A stretch of DNA of 64,000 nucleotides from NCBI GenBank assembly GCA_958510875.1, contig OY294068.1, positions 198,920,315-198,984,314 of the forward strand, in the 5' to 3' direction. Made by a program: the position numbers and the translations under genes. Below the pieces are notes generated by a model that searched no databases, had not been told where the DNA came from, and worked only from the letters and a program-made list of their open reading frames with translations. The stretch's first letter is position 1, and each line of letters opens with the position of its first letter. This document shows, in pieces, positions 33,560-46,459 of the stretch. The DNA is from Endomychus coccineus (Eukaryota > Arthropoda > Insecta > Coleoptera > Endomychidae).

Positions 33560-34370
33560 GAGTGAAAATCGAACTTTTAATAGTTATTTTATTTAAATTT
33601 AGAATGGATCTTCATCACGTAATGGCTGACTCTATTCAATTAATCTATATCTGTCACAGTAATCGGTACTTCTCAATTTTTTGTATTCCTTATAGATTTC
33701 ATGTATTTGCCCCGTTACGTGAACTGCTAAACCTCGCAACATTAAAGCATACGAAAGCTTCCATAACAGGATTGAATGGTTGCTATTCGAAGGAACTGTT
33801 CAACACCTGGAAGTTCGAAGTCGATAGAGCCTTGAAAAGTGGGTCACAGGATGCAAGTGGTGCACGATGCCGAGAGTAGAACAGAACACAAGGGGGCCAA
33901 CGACCCTAGCTGCCTATGCCCGGCTATCAACGAACAAACATGCGGAGGGCTCTTTTTGAACTAGTTATTGCTAACAGCTCTAATCTCAAGTGCTATCCAT
34001 CATTTCATTGGATAGCTGCTATGTAATCTATTTGAACAAATTATAACGCAGGAACAAATAACAACCCTTAACAATAATAAAAATCAATATCAGCCCTATA
34101 TATTGAAATCATTTATGCTACGAATACATAATAATACATAATATATGAAAGGAAAACAAGTACTGTGTTTTTGCCATATATTTTACTACTTACTTTTCAA
34201 TTTTCAATATCATAATATTCAATTTACTAGACAGAATTCATGATAATTTACTAATGTAAAGCGAATACAAACATTTCGTGGCAGAATCATTTTATAGGGA
34301 AAGTTTTGGTTCTACAAGAGAAACGGTGAGAACGCAGCTATCAATTCCGTGCAGCTGTTTCGCTTTCCCG
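33560..34370. other. Mostly unrecognised; short direct repeat at left end
   Basis: 33568-33650 resembles 20500-20580 (ATAGTTATTTTATTTAARTT ... ATGG.T.TCATCAC.TAAT.GCTGA). The rest shows no motif. Confidence 0.35.
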
Positions 34371-34379
34371 CGAGCCTGA

Positions 34380-34620
34380 TGAAGATCACTCCATGTGGTG
34401 GTTGACGTATACAATGGTTATGAACGCTGGTGTTCCCCAGGGATGGTCTTCGCACTAACTTTGTTTTTGCTGAAAATATATATATGATATGATGATGTCA
34501 GGTACAAGTATTCATTTGAAGTCTTCAATATCCATGCTTGGCATCATCACCATAACTACCCTCTCATGGCACAATTATGTTGGATGATTCATTGCCAAGA
34601 GCTAATTCATAACAGGAGCT
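34380..34620 (+). pseudogene. Jockey/CR1-like RT scrap
   Basis: A frame reads NAGVPQG at the RT motif, followed after a gap by SMLGIITITTLSWHNYV and FIAKS. The latter matches the 'LGI.LT..LSW..HV..IAK' block also found at 40930-41040. Internal deletion and stops are evident. Confidence 0.5.
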
Positions 34621-34802
34621 ATATAAGTATGTATATAAATAAGTATAAGCTTTGTATTACACTTTATTTATAAGATCCAACAAAAAATGAAATGTCTTCT
34701 TGAAAATTAATAAAACAATAACAAAATTTAATATGATAGAAATTATTACAAATAAACACTACACTTGATAAAAATATTTCCAATTATCATAAAAGTAAAA
34801 GA

Positions 34803-34843
34803 AAATACGACATGTTTCGCTGCATGGTGGCTTCTTCATGTCA
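34803..34843 (-). ncRNA. Degenerate hammerhead-like PLE tail, family D
   Basis: Minus strand: ATGAAGA where CTGANGA is expected, a GC-rich helix II region (AGCCACCATGCAGC), then GAAACATGTC with the self-complementary ACATGT expected of a dimeric helix III. The C-to-A change at the first core position argues against activity. Confidence 0.35.
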
Positions 34844-34999
34844 ACAAAAAAACTTAAACAAAGATAATGATACAGGGGGCTGACTTGATGATGTACTATG
34901 GCTCTCTATCAATAAAAACTCTATAAAACTTTACTTAAGGAATTCATATTATTCCTAATCCTCAATCTATTTATTTATTAACAGTGTGGCCATTTAATT

Positions 35000-36184
35000 A
35001 AGAGAACCATGACACGTTGGGATTTGATTCCAATCATTGATTAGCCAGAACAAACGTGAAAAATATCATTGACACTTACCCTTTTCTTTCACAAGACACT
35101 CAAGATTTTAAAACACTGGAAGGTAAGAGGAAGGATAAACGCTGATATCAATCAGATAAACTCGTACTCAACAACAACAATAACATTTAATAATAAAAAA
35201 AATAACAATTAAATGATAATGATAATAATAAAAGAATGAATGAAAATTAAAGATAATAAAAATGAATATTATGGTTAACTTTATTACTAATAAGAATAAA
35301 ACTAAGATCAAAATCTATACTCAAATAAAATACCTAGATAATCTAAATCAACTAAAAGAGAAATAAAACTAAGATTAATAGATTGATATCCAACCAGGAT
35401 GAACCTAGGGGATCGAAAATGAATGAAATGATTAAATATATTATTAACTCGAATTTGAATAAATACTGAACAAAACAACTTTAATCAAAAATCTAAAACA
35501 ACTCTGATTTAGCGAAATCCACCCTTCTTACCAAAAACACTCTGGAGAAACTATCAAGTTAAATTAATTGAAATTAAGTGTCACGTGATTTCTCAAGATA
35601 CTAATTCAAGCTAGAAAATATAACTGAAGGTTTTAGGCATTATCCCTAGTATTTATAATGTGTCCTTTTCCTTAAGAACCAATCTACAATTCTTAAACGG
35701 ATCCCTGAATTGTTTAACCAATAAGCAATAAGATTTCTCTCTTGAGGTCTTTAGTACAGAATGTGGGGATTTCTAAATATATCTGTCCTTTACTAAATAT
35801 CCCTAACTGATTTGAATGTACATAAAACATCTCCAGATGGAAAACATCAATATCTATCTTGTAGCAAACCATTAGTTTCTCGTCGTATATCGGGTATTGG
35901 TTCGACAGGTCTATTATATCCTTTATTACTAACTTGTGTGGACTTTTACAACCTTCTTGACCTAGCTATGGTATCATACCACCCTCGTTGAAACGAGTGT
36001 GAATTGTCTTATATTTATTTTAGAAATTCCTTAACTTCCTCAAGCTACATTCAATATTGAACATCTGCAAGCCCTGGATGTTCTTTACTGTTAGATATTT
36101 TAATTTTACATGAAATTTCGATTTACTAAGAATGACTTTGTTTTTTTAAATATTGGAAATAACCTGTACTAAACCCTTGTTACA
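35000..36184 (-). mobile_element. Probable long 3' LTR on the minus strand
   Basis: Reading the minus strand, a purine tract (AACAAGGGGGTAA, 36197-36185) is followed at 36184 by TGTAACAAGGG, the expected PPT-LTR junction. A TATAAATA on the same strand lies at 35657-35650, inside the proposed LTR. The first 150 bp recur at 38352-38501. The outer end near 35000 is not defined. Confidence 0.45.
36035..36184 (-). repeat. 150-bp direct repeat, left copy
   Basis: Matches 38352-38501 at equal length with no mismatch that I noticed, from CTTCCTCAAGCTAC to AACCCTTGTTACA. Interpreted as the first 150 bp of an LTR in minus orientation. Confidence 0.8.
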
Positions 36185-38351
36185 TTACCCCCTTGTTAAA
36201 AAGAATCATATGGATCAGGACGGAAACAAATGATTCGCAAAAAGAAAAAAAAAACATACACATATACCTATACAAAAAAACACATATACCTGAATAAAAA
36301 AAAACAAATAAACAACAACAATAACAAAACACAAATTACAAATTTCGTTGTCTTCATCATCTTCTCCCTGGAATGTGGATCTGTTCATACATTGCTTGTA
36401 GATGGAGCTGTGGTACCTGGTCCTCTTCTTCTTCTTCCATTTTGTTCTCTTCTGATATTTCAAATTGGATTTTTGATAAAGATAGTGTAAGTATATGCTA
36501 CTGCTTGGCATTGATTGTTCCTCAAATATTTTTTCGTTTTGGAAGGTCCTGAGCCTCTTCCTCATTATGAAAAAAAAATATAGCTTCTGGTGCACCATAC
36601 TGTATAATTGCATTCATGAATAGGCAAAATTGTTTCCCCTTCTGCTAAGGAAACTCCAAACTTCTTCTGTGACTGATTCGATACGTTTTGAATTGATATT
36701 AACTAAATTTTCCGATACTCCTTTCCTTTTCCATCCAGGAAACGCGCGTTTGAATGATTCCATGTCCTCTTTCGTAAAACTGATGTTTCTGTCCTTGATA
36801 TTTGCGTCCAATAGACTCGCGTTTTCCGATTGCTTGATTCCCGGCTTCTTTGATCCATTCTGTGCTGATGAAGTGGGTTGACTCGACGATGACTTGACAC
36901 GTGATCGTTGAATCCGACGTGGATCTCTTCTGAAGTACCTAGATGGTCCTGGAGTTAGTCTCTGGATAAGTTCTGGGATCCAACCAAGGTTCCATTCCGC
37001 CAGGTGTTCCTGTGAGCTCCGTTGTTGGTCCTTGCAATCCTAGTTACAGCTTCGCCATATTGGAATTACTAGAACATGAAGAAAACATCACGTGTATTAA
37101 AATAAAATTAAACCGAATAATTATTAGGTTTCCTGTTTAGATTTGACCTGAGTCCGGTACTGTGTACACTTCGCGTATGAGATCCTCTGACTCCTTCGAC
37201 TATATTGAAAATTCTTCTTGAATCACGTACTTTTTCAGCTTCTCATGTCACTCGTTAACTCGACACTAAAACAAACTATCTCCTATTCTTATTAGCTGTA
37301 GCTAATATATAGAAGATTAATTAAAATCTAAAAATTAAGCAAAATTTGAAATCAGTTTTAAACAATCGTCGATTCTCTTCATGATTATAATGAATATATC
37401 CTCCTTGTCCTCTGGTTTGTTCCATTCTTGTCTCGCAATCTATGTATATTGTGTATTGTATTACCCACATCTGGTTAACTCTTCATAATTCTTTATCTCT
37501 ACCTGAAGTTTAATGGTGCTGTGGTGCGATGGTGCAATCCCTGAATTTACTACAATTCTCAACTCAACTCTATTGACTTATTCTTTCTTTCCTGTTTACT
37601 TCTGTGTATTATTTCAATTTATCTAACCGCACTTTCAACCTACTCAAATGAACTCTGATCTTTAGTTTATCAAATTCTTCTATTATCTTATTAGGGCTGC
37701 ATTTTGCACTTCAATAATTTTTAAAGACCTTTCTCTTTGTATGCTTACCTGTATTTAACCCTTATATATCGTACTGATTTAACAAAACTACTTCATCTCT
37801 TAATCTCAATTCGATTGAATTTGTATTTATTGAATTAATCATGTATTCTTTCTATATTCATTTTAACGTATTGCTACTATTCCTGTGAACTATTTTATTG
37901 TACTTGATGAATTTTGATAATTCCTTCCTCTGCGACCAATTTAAAACATTTAGATAAATCATAGTATGAATATTCTACATTTCTATCAACTAAAAAAAAT
38001 ATTGGGTTTATCTTTGTGAATGAATTAACGAAATATATGTCGTTACTTCCATTGAATCAATTATATTGTAATGAATATTTGATATATTTTGACTTCTACA
38101 TGATTTATAATAGTTTTTCTAGTGATATTGTTACCTTTGTATCATTCGCTATGTTGAAAAAAAAATTACTCTTTCTTTATTAGAACACTAACATTCGTTG
38201 TTTCTAAAATACTTGATTTGATATACTTATTTTTACAATTGGGACTTTTAATTCCAAATCTTGACTATATCGGTTCTAAATTAGAATTAATGTTACTTCC
38301 TATAATACGATTTAAAATAAAATAGAGCATATACCTTCTGAATTTTCTTCT
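36185..38351 (-). mobile_element. Internal region between LTR-like repeats
   Basis: About 2.2 kb between the two 150-bp repeats. A minus-strand frame (36811-36614, MDANIKDRNISFTKEDMESF, then FPGWKRKGVSENL) may be part of a gag-like protein but has no recognisable motif. A Lys/Tyr/Asn low-complexity stretch (36230-36320) generates open frames that are probably meaningless. No pol motifs were seen, so the element would be non-autonomous or heavily deleted. Confidence 0.4.
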
Positions 38352-38501
38352 CTTCCTCAAGCTACATTCAATATTGAACATCTGCAAGCCCTGGATGTTC
38401 TTTACTGTTAGATATTTTAATTTTACATGAAATTTCGATTTACTAAGAATGACTTTGTTTTTTTAAATATTGGAAATAACCTGTACTAAACCCTTGTTAC
38501 A
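38352..38501 (-). repeat. 150-bp direct repeat, right copy (truncated 5' LTR)
   Basis: Second copy of 36035-36184, beginning TGTAACAAGGG on the minus strand at 38501. Similarity ends abruptly at 38352 with no primer-binding-like sequence beyond, so the 5' LTR seems truncated or recombined there. Confidence 0.7.
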
Positions 38502-38784
38502 ATGATTATGAATTCAGATTATTTAATGCTAAGGTTAGCCTTGTTGTTCCAGGCACTAAAATCTAATTATCAGTTTGCGACACGTTGTTTGTGTAGAAAG
38601 AGATTAAGAACCGGAAAATATAAAAAATCTACCTGATTATTAATTAATTATTACTGTGCTTATATTTATTATTTTCTGAGTATTCTAAGTTATCTTAAAT
38701 CTCCCCTTTATTTGCCACATGTCAGATTTCTAAGTTTTAGTTAAATTGTCCCTAACAAATATTTGGCATAATAGGTGCAAGTTT

Positions 38785-39260
38785 TTTTTCTACAAGTCAC
38801 CCACTGTAAGGGAGAAAGACCTACCACTTTCACCTATATACAAGTTTGGACAAGATCCACAATTTAAACTGTAGACTCCAGATTTCACTTTTTTTTCAGA
38901 CATTTCTTCGTTATTTTTTGAATGTTGACTTAGTATGTTGATACTTTTGAAAGAAGTAGGCAAATTCCTATTGTTCAATGCATGTTTTACATCATTTGAG
39001 ATTTTATTGCAAAGTTCTCAAATTGTTTGTGATTTATAGAGAAAATGTCTTCAATAGCAATATTATATTCCTCCTTTTTCAACATATTACCTATCAGATT
39101 GTGGTCCAAATTATTGTTAACTGCTTTGGATTTTATAATATTCAGTTCCTTTTGGACATTTTGGGCTGATATTGGAATCGATATAGGTCCGTGGACCTTG
39201 CTATGATTTGCGGCTACGTTTGTGCCAAATTCGATGGAAAACTTACTTAACACAAGAAAT
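38785..39260 (-). pseudogene. Penelope-like element fragment (connector to GIY-YIG)
   Basis: Minus frame 38978-38790 reads SFKSINILSQHSKNNEEMSE, then VYSLNCGSCPNLYIGESGRS, the opening of the GIY-YIG endonuclease with its CGSCP-YIGE signature. Upstream (39271-38987) a frame with KSKAVNNNLDHNLI may be connector sequence. The endonuclease is cut off after about 15 residues. Confidence 0.6.
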
Positions 39261-39274
39261 AGAAGAAACAATCA

Positions 39275-39580
39275 TCATCCAGTCTTAATAAAGACTGAAG
39301 CCTTGTTTGTTCTTGGCCAAAACTGTCTAACCCCTTTTCTAAAAATGTTGCAGTTCACCTTCTCGACTAGCTCTAGATGAATTAACATCATGGCAACTGA
39401 CTCATGTTTCAATACTGGGCAATTTCCAAATTTCCAGGGAGGGGCAACAGCTTGATTCCTCTTCCGGGCGCGTATGGCTCTTAGATAATATTCAGAAAAG
39501 ATCTTTCTACCATACAGCGAGCAGTGTACCAACATAATTCGCTTGGATCCGCATGCTGTAAGGAGAACCCATTTCAGCAC
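39275..39580 (-). other. Open frame of 101 codons, unrecognised
   Basis: The frame reads LLTACGSKRIMLVHCSLYGR through APPWKFGNCPVLKHESVA to a stop. The composition is protein-like, but I do not recognise a family. Its position among transposon pieces suggests a fragment of a mobile element. Confidence 0.25.
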
Positions 39581-40284
39581 AAATCTTTAGCAGATCTAGT
39601 CATGGCATGCTTATTAGTCCACATTTTTTCCATCTTGATTAACAGTTGCTTCATTTTCTTCACGTCAATTTGCGAGTTTAACTTTAAATGTTAGACAGAT
39701 GTGGGTTCTCTACGATTAAACTCTGCCACATTTTAGACGTGACCATTTAAATACTGTGTTTCCATATAGATTGATAGTTTTGTGCCCTGCAAGCTCTCCG
39801 GACCTAACTCCTGTGATGATAACGCAGAGAAATTTAAAAAAATGTACCATCTTGAAATAACTCGAAAATGGAGGATACTTTTTGAGATTTGTTTAAATTC
39901 AATCGAGCGATTGTTGTGTTATTTAACCAAATTCGTTTTTCTTACTACATACTTTATTTTCAACCGTGCCATACCTGAAGTACCAAAGCAATTTCGACTC
40001 ATAACTGGAAGCTATTAAAACCGAAACAAGTGACCTATTTGATCGGAGCTATCTTCAACGGGTAGTAGGAATCAATATCCAGAAACCAGAAGATTATGTG
40101 CTATAACATTAATTTATCATGCATAAATGAAGCAATCATCGTTTGATGACACAGTTTTGATATAACTTGAAGCTTTCAAAAGTTCAACAAGCGCACCATC
40201 TGGGCGTTGAACCTCTGCACCTTTATTTTTGTCTAATTTAATTCCGAATTTGGGATCATATAGAATTCATAATTTAATTCTCTA

Positions 40285-40575
40285 TACAGGATATCCGGAA
40301 ATCCAAGTGCCAAACTTCACCAGGTGATTATACATGAAAAAATAAGAAAAAAATTCCATATCAACATATTTCCGGAAATATGTTTGTACTCGTTCGATTA
40401 AACTATCTTTAATCCAAATTATCTCGCATTGCTGAATTACCTTTTCTTCAAGATAATTCTTGTTTTCAATTGGAGCCGAGTAGATCACTGATTTCAAATA
40501 ACCCCAAAAAAAAATCCAATAGGTTTGAGTCGGGTGAATGAGGAATTAAATGATGTAGAACTCTAGAAAATCTGC
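40285..40575 (-). pseudogene. Mariner-type transposase C-terminus next to a terminal repeat
   Basis: Minus strand: IPHSPDSNLLDFFF (third catalytic Asp block, frame disturbed in a T9 run), then MKSVIYSAPIENKNYLEEKV and LIERV, the usual tail 'LKS.VY..P......L...V...C..I......RV'. The end CAGGATATCCGGAAATCC (40286 onward, after TATA) resembles a mariner TIR. The remainder of the element is missing. Confidence 0.55.
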
Positions 40576-40854
40576 AAGAATCCGTGTCAAATATGTGATT
40601 GATGCAAATAGAGTTAAAGCACTTCAAAGTCCGGTCGTCTCGGGCAATTATGTTCTACCGCAACGAAAGTAACATTTTAATTCGGCTTTAGTCTTTTGGA
40701 CTATCCCAAAAATGTCATCAAGAAGATCTTGGCAATTGACGAAGTAGATGTCAATCGTCAAGTATTATACCCAAAGTTTAGCACTCTTACCGGTGGTTAC
40801 TCTGTTATTTGAGGAGAAAATAAGTTTTTGATTCTAGTCCATTTTAAATGTTAG

Positions 40855-41400
40855 ATTATTTTGGGTGAACCAATCCTCCTCCATCGACCGGGTATTGTCA
40901 ATTCGGGTGATCAGACTACGTATATGATGATGTCGTACAACTATTCCTATCAAGTCTTCCATATCCATACTTGGGATCATCACTAACAGCACCCTATCAT
41001 GGGATGATCATGTGAAGTCCATTGCATAAACCGATTCACAAAAACTTGGATTTCTATTCCGTGTCAAGAGCTGCTTTACATCCCAACAGCTCCTCATAAT
41101 CTACAAAGCAATGCAGTCCTGGTCCTGGAGTACTGTTCACATATTTGGGGTCAGACTCACAAACATAATAAGCTGAAGCTCTTGGATTATATTCAGACGA
41201 ACTCAATCTAGTCACCCCTTCGTTGGCAAGCTCGAGATTCTATCGAACGACGAAGTCGTCTATTTGCCTAGTGAGGTCTTTCCTTATGCCTATAACTTCC
41301 AAACCTTCAAAAAAATCTCTGTCTTTGTTCCATTCCATCGACAATAAAAATAAATTCTTCATTATTCTCCCACGGAGCATGTTCGTTAGGTCAGATGAAA
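40855..41400 (+). pseudogene. Jockey/CR1-like RT C-terminal remnant
   Basis: In shifting frames: LGITL/TAPYHG near 40970, FTKTWISIP, VLVLEYCSHIWGQTHKHNKL (about 41115-41175) and LKLLDYIQTNSI. The block 'P.LEYCSH.WG.....LKLLD..Q..A' is the thumb-to-tail region of Jockey/CR1-type reverse transcriptases. Multiple frameshifts. Confidence 0.65.
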
Positions 41401-42790
41401 ATGCTACTTAAAATTTGACAGCGCACGGAAACTACGATGACGAAGTTTTCCATAATTGATTTAAAATAAAACGACAAAATTGGATTGAATGCGGATAAAT
41501 GTTCCAGAATGTAAATAAGCGTTGTGCAAATTGGAAGCTTTTCGCGTTGTACTAGATTTATTTTTAACGTTGTCTTCGTGTTAACTTCCTATAAAACCTG
41601 GAAACGTGTGTTTTCGATGTTGAATGCTTTAGCGTAAATAAGAGTTTATTTTTAGCGACTATAGGATGCAATTAAATGTTTTCACCACCGTTAGGAACCT
41701 GTTGTTTGACCCAATTATGTATACAGACGTTAAGAATGAAATAACCTAAAACAAAATAACATAGACTTATAACTTTACATATTGCATATTTTATTTTTGA
41801 TTTTTGGGCTAAGTCTCTCACATTGTAGTGTTTCATGTATATTTCAATTTAATACAGATAAAACATTGTCTAGTCTCAGCTTTGGATAAAGGATGAAAAA
41901 ATTATAAACATAGGATTCCTTCGATTCCATGGTTAGGTGGATCAGAACCATTTCTCTCACAGAGGCCGATAACGGTGCACATGTAACCTGAGGGTGAGAA
42001 TTTTGCTCAAAACGTAGCCGACCGGTTAAGTTGTTGTCTGATTAGGGATCAAAGTACCTCTGGCAGTCTAGATGCGAAACCTACAGAGTGCCAAATAGAT
42101 CTTATTATTCGACTATTTATTTTGGTGACTCTTTTGTACTTTTATATGAGCAATAATGTACTCTTTTTCTGGTATTTTTTGCATAGTTCATGAATGACAA
42201 CTCCCTTCTATTTTTGACTTCTCGAATCCAGCAGTAATAACTGTGCGGTTACGGGTTAAGTCGTCTAACTAGATATAGGTTTGTCTATGAGCATGTAGCT
42301 TCGAAACATACAGACTGCCAAACGAACCCACCTGGATTTAAAATTAATCAATCCGACATACAGATACATAACAACATAACAACGAAACGCTGTCTGATTA
42401 TCCCAATGCTTTGATTAAATTCTTTATACAATTGAAGGCTCATTAATCTGCTTTTGCAAAAACATGCACTATGACCTTTTTATTCATTGTCGGTCCTTAT
42501 AAAATACCATTATACGTTCGGATGCATTATTCATTTTTGTGAACGTTAAGATGCTCTTGTTCCTGACAGATTCAGAGTTGCGTGAAACATGATAGGAAAA
42601 TTTGAATTGTATTTAGGTAAATATGTATTCAAGACTGGAAATGACATTCAATGGATATTTTTAAGGTCAAGATGTCATACGTTTCTGAAGGTTCTTAATT
42701 ATATCAAATGTCCGAGTTGTGAACGATCTAAGCACTAGAGTTTAACGATATTATCTTGGTACAGTTTGGCTCAACCAATAACCCCTATAA
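41400..42790. other. Unrecognised stretch with a loose internal duplication
   Basis: 42014-42098 and 42248-42330 look related (GGTTAAGT.GT ... CGAAAC.TACAGA.TGCCAAA). Otherwise no motif was found. Confidence 0.35.
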
Positions 42791-42794
42791 TAAT

Positions 42795-43160
42795 AATAAT
42801 AAATAATCTTTATTCATGAGATCAAGAGAAGTATGATATAGAATGCGTCAGGACAGATAGGTACAAAATTAAGATAATGCTACGTATATCTTTAAATAAT
42901 ATTTTCGAAATAAGTGCTGCAAAAGGTGAGTTATAGCAGAGTATTAACATATTCCGATATGGAGTAATAAAATTTCTCTATAAGACTTGATTTTAGTGTG
43001 TATTTAAACTCCTGTAGTCGAGATTCCTTAAATTTTGCGGAACATGGTTATAAATTCTGTACGATTCGTTTTTCATGGTTCCATAGATAGTGCAGTTTGG
43101 TCTAGTAAGATAATGTGTTTATGACGAGTTTCATAATTGTGCAACAGACTATGTTCCTGA
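42795..43160 (-). pseudogene. Non-LTR 3' end with (ATT)n tail, minus strand
   Basis: The minus strand encodes IYNHVPQNLRNLDYRSLN and SSLIEKFYYSISEYVN in two frames, like the end of CR1/Jockey-type ORF2 ('WN.LP...R...S...FK..L...L...YY'). An AATAAAGATTATTTATTATT sequence (42820-42800) follows as 3' tail and microsatellite. Confidence 0.5.
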
Positions 43161-43284
43161 AAAAACTCTTCTTAATATTTCTTAACGAAGCAGGCACATG
43201 CTAGGATCTATATTGAAGAGATGGTTAGTATATACTCTGATAGCTTAGGCAAATCCTTGAGCATTTTCCAAGCACAGATCACGC

Positions 43285-44040
43285 TATAGGAAAATGTTTC
43301 CAGCTCAATATAGACCTCCGTAGACAGGAAATAGTCATCATGTCCGATAGTCAAGTAGCCATCAACGCGCTGAGCCCCAACGTAATCACCTCCAATATGA
43401 TCTGGGAATGCTTGGAAAAAATTAATCAACAAGGCAAGAACAACGCAGTCACCATCCTATGTGTTCCGGGACATACCAGGTGAAAGGTAACGTAAAAGCG
43501 ATCTCGCAAAACAAAGGGGCTGAAACCCCGTTTATGGTACCCGAAACCTTCTGAGGCATAAGCTCCAGCACAATACTAGAAGAACCGAAAAAAGAAGCAG
43601 GCAAAAAAAAGATCCCATCACTGGATAAGTCTACAAGGACTGAGGCAAGTAAAGATACTTCTGGGAAACTACAACCAAAAAATATCTAATGACTGCTTCA
43701 ACTTAAGCTAAAATAAACTCAGAGTACTAACGGGAATTCTAACAGAGTACTGCCGGTTGAAAGACGGATCGGATTAGTGAAAGAAGAAGAGTACATCTTC
43801 TGTTAGGATAAGGACGAAACTTCCACCCACATCCTCGCAGAATGCACCATCCATCAATGGCACGAAACCTTGGGGCATATTAAATAGAAGAGGGAACCTT
43901 ATCTAACTTAATCTGTCACTCATTGTTTGGGAAGGGGGAGGCTTTAGCCACTTTAGTCTCTCTTCTATCCGCCACTGAAGCTTATTATAGGATTCATTCG
44001 TAATGAAGTAGCGAACGCTGATCCATTAGAATGACAATTA
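43285..44040 (+). pseudogene. I-clade non-LTR RNase H and C-terminal remnant
   Basis: A frame from about 43340 reads MSDSQVAINALSPNVITSNM, then WECLEKI and VTILCVPGHTR: the RNase H block 'SDSQAAI.AL...T...V.EC...L......V.L.WVPGH'. After frameshifts come LRVLTGILTEYCRLK and THILAECTIHQW, the Cys/His tail. Compare 28780-29450, the same domain from a different copy. Confidence 0.7.
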
Positions 44041-44049
44041 CTATCGTTG

Positions 44050-45148
44050 AAATGCGGCATAAATAAAAATGAAATTTTCATTGTAGGATATAGGTACATT
44101 TTGAATTGCCACTGGGAGTTCAATTTAGCTGTAGGTGAACGCAAAGTTCCATTGCTGAATTCGACAGATTCTAGATTCCTTTCGATCGATGATCGTAATG
44201 TTTCCGTTCAGCAATATACAAATAGAAATTTCTCTTCCAGTCTCGGATGACGTAAACGAATGCCAAGTGAATCGACTCATACGTAACAGATCGTCCTTTG
44301 ATTTGCCGTTTAATTCACAGCAAATACGTTGGTTTCACAGGAGGTGAATGTACCCTTTACTCTTCCATCACCTAAAATTATAAATTTCCGTCGATGTCGG
44401 ACGAATTGTTGGCGCCGCTATTCAACTCAAAACCGAAAAGTTGCAAGAGTTTTCCATTAATACTAGTGACGCATCGACAATAAAACAGATGAAACCGACA
44501 AGAACAACAAACGACATCGCATACCATTCGTTAAATTTTATCGAATATACCGAATAAGCTCTTATCGCGACAATGTTCGGACTTTCTTTTATTTAAGTTT
44601 TATGTTCGACCGGCTTGCATCAAGCATAAAGTATTCCCGTTCTTACAAAGTCATTTTCCCAATTACTTTGTTTTGAATCCGGCACCTTCAATAAAATATT
44701 TCTGTTCCTTATTTCGTCTAAATTGCATGGGCCAAACTTCACTAAGCATTAGAACTCATTATAATTAGGAAAGTTTCCGTAAAAATAGTTCAACAAATGA
44801 TTGGACGAGTTCAAGATGAAATGAAAATGTTTTTGTTTCGATTCAAAATGTCTAAAGATAAACAAATCAAAGCTTGTACATTCATTTTACTTCTTAAGCA
44901 ATATATGATACTGATAAAACTACGAACCAAAATCATTCAGCAGCTGGTGATAATGGGGACGTTTTAAAATCTTTGGCTTTTGTTATGTCATTTCCATTTA
45001 CTTAGAAGCGGCAAAATTTTTCCCTTTCAAGGAAAATTGATATGAGCTTGATTAGTCAGTAAGTATTATCGCAGAAATTACACATTATATTTCTCAATAT
45101 GTTTTATTATTTTGAGAAATTATGCCACCTGATTCCCTAGTTTCGTTC
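44050..45148. other. Unrecognised stretch
   Basis: One 67-codon frame (44047-44250) has no known motif. No repeat boundary until the hAT target site at 45149. Confidence 0.35.
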
Positions 45149-45156
45149 CTCTAAAG

Positions 45157-46210
45157 CAGAGGTCCCCAAACTTTTTTGTTTCGTAAACCACTTGCCATGT
45201 TTTTCGGTTTTGGTTAGACCCCCTGCTTACCTAATATTGAATTCATGCAAATTCATCAAATGTGTTTTTGACAGCAGGTATAGTGCTACTCACTTTTAAA
45301 GATTTAAATTTCTGACTGTAGTGAAGTATGAAAAACTATAAAAAAACACATGTTAAGTTTTATACATTTATTAATTCAATTCTAATTGAAATGAACCAAA
45401 TTAAAATGTAGTATCTGGCTAAGAAGAAAATAAATACTTTTAGTGGGAGCTGAACCTGATACTTTAATACTAAATTTTCAACATTTGGCATCAATTTAGT
45501 TAGGTTTAATCTCAAATCTCCTCGGTTAGTGATGTTCATTCTGTTTCTTTCTTGTGTTAGGAGATTGGCAAACCCTTTCCACTAGATTATGAGGATGGAA
45601 AAGCAAGTAAAAACTTTCTCGCGATATTCCTTAATACGTATGTCTTTTTGAAGCCAGAATTGTTGATATCCGTTTCTAAATTGTACCTTAAGTTCTTGGT
45701 TAGTAGTTTTCTCCAGCACTTCCAAACAAAATGAATGCCTAGCCTAACTACCAGTTTATATTTTTGAAAATATTTTCTTAATAGGTACTTTCCTTTTAAA
45801 AACTTCGGAAATAAATGAACGTGTTTGTTTCTCACATTCGTATTTATGCATTGACGAATTGAACAAGAAGTCAGTGCAAGTAAGAGTCTTGATACGCCGT
45901 CTTTGAGACAAGAATGGACAAAAATTTCTACTGCTCGTATGAAGGTAACCCGCTGTAACTTGATGATATTTGTATCATTATGTGCAAGTTTTTACAAGTT
46001 CAAAATGACCAGAAAGCGAATAGCCTAACACCTAACAAGCAACAAATCCATCTGTATAATGTGGATTATTACATTAATTGCTCAAACGAAATCTATTATC
46101 GTGGACCCCCATTTACATCTCATGGAACCCCAATTTTTTTTTCGTTGACATGGACCCCTTGTATGTCATCGTCGACCCCTGTGGGTCGATATAGAACACT
46201 TTGGGCACTG
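45157..46210. mobile_element. hAT-superfamily element, apparently non-autonomous
   Basis: Ends CAGAGGTCCCCAAAC (left) and complement CAGTGCCCAAAG (right) form a short imperfect TIR typical of hAT elements. The flanks carry a perfect 8-bp duplication, CTCTAAAG, at 45149-45156 and 46211-46218. The 1,054-bp interior shows no recognisable BED finger or hAT dimerisation block. A minus-strand frame of 82 codons (45835-45587) lacks motifs. Runs of GGACCCC near the right end are common in such elements. Confidence 0.8.
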
Positions 46211-46459
46211 CTCTAAAGTCTAAAAGCATCAGCTATTCTTTATTTTTTCTGTTTCAAGTGACATCGGAAAGAAATATTGCTGTCTGTTGGGCCAAATTTG
46301 AATATTTTATGTAATCACAATCGGATTTACTTCTTTTTTGTTTGGTTTAATGATAAACGTTCTCATTTATTTGAGACCCGTTAAGAATAATTCAATTTTC
46401 CATAGAGTTGAATAATTATACATCATACCATGAAAGGTACCTGTAGGTATCTGTACCAG

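Noticed and set aside
36215..36613. 132-codon minus-strand frame
   Set aside because: Generated by an A-rich low-complexity stretch; no family motif.
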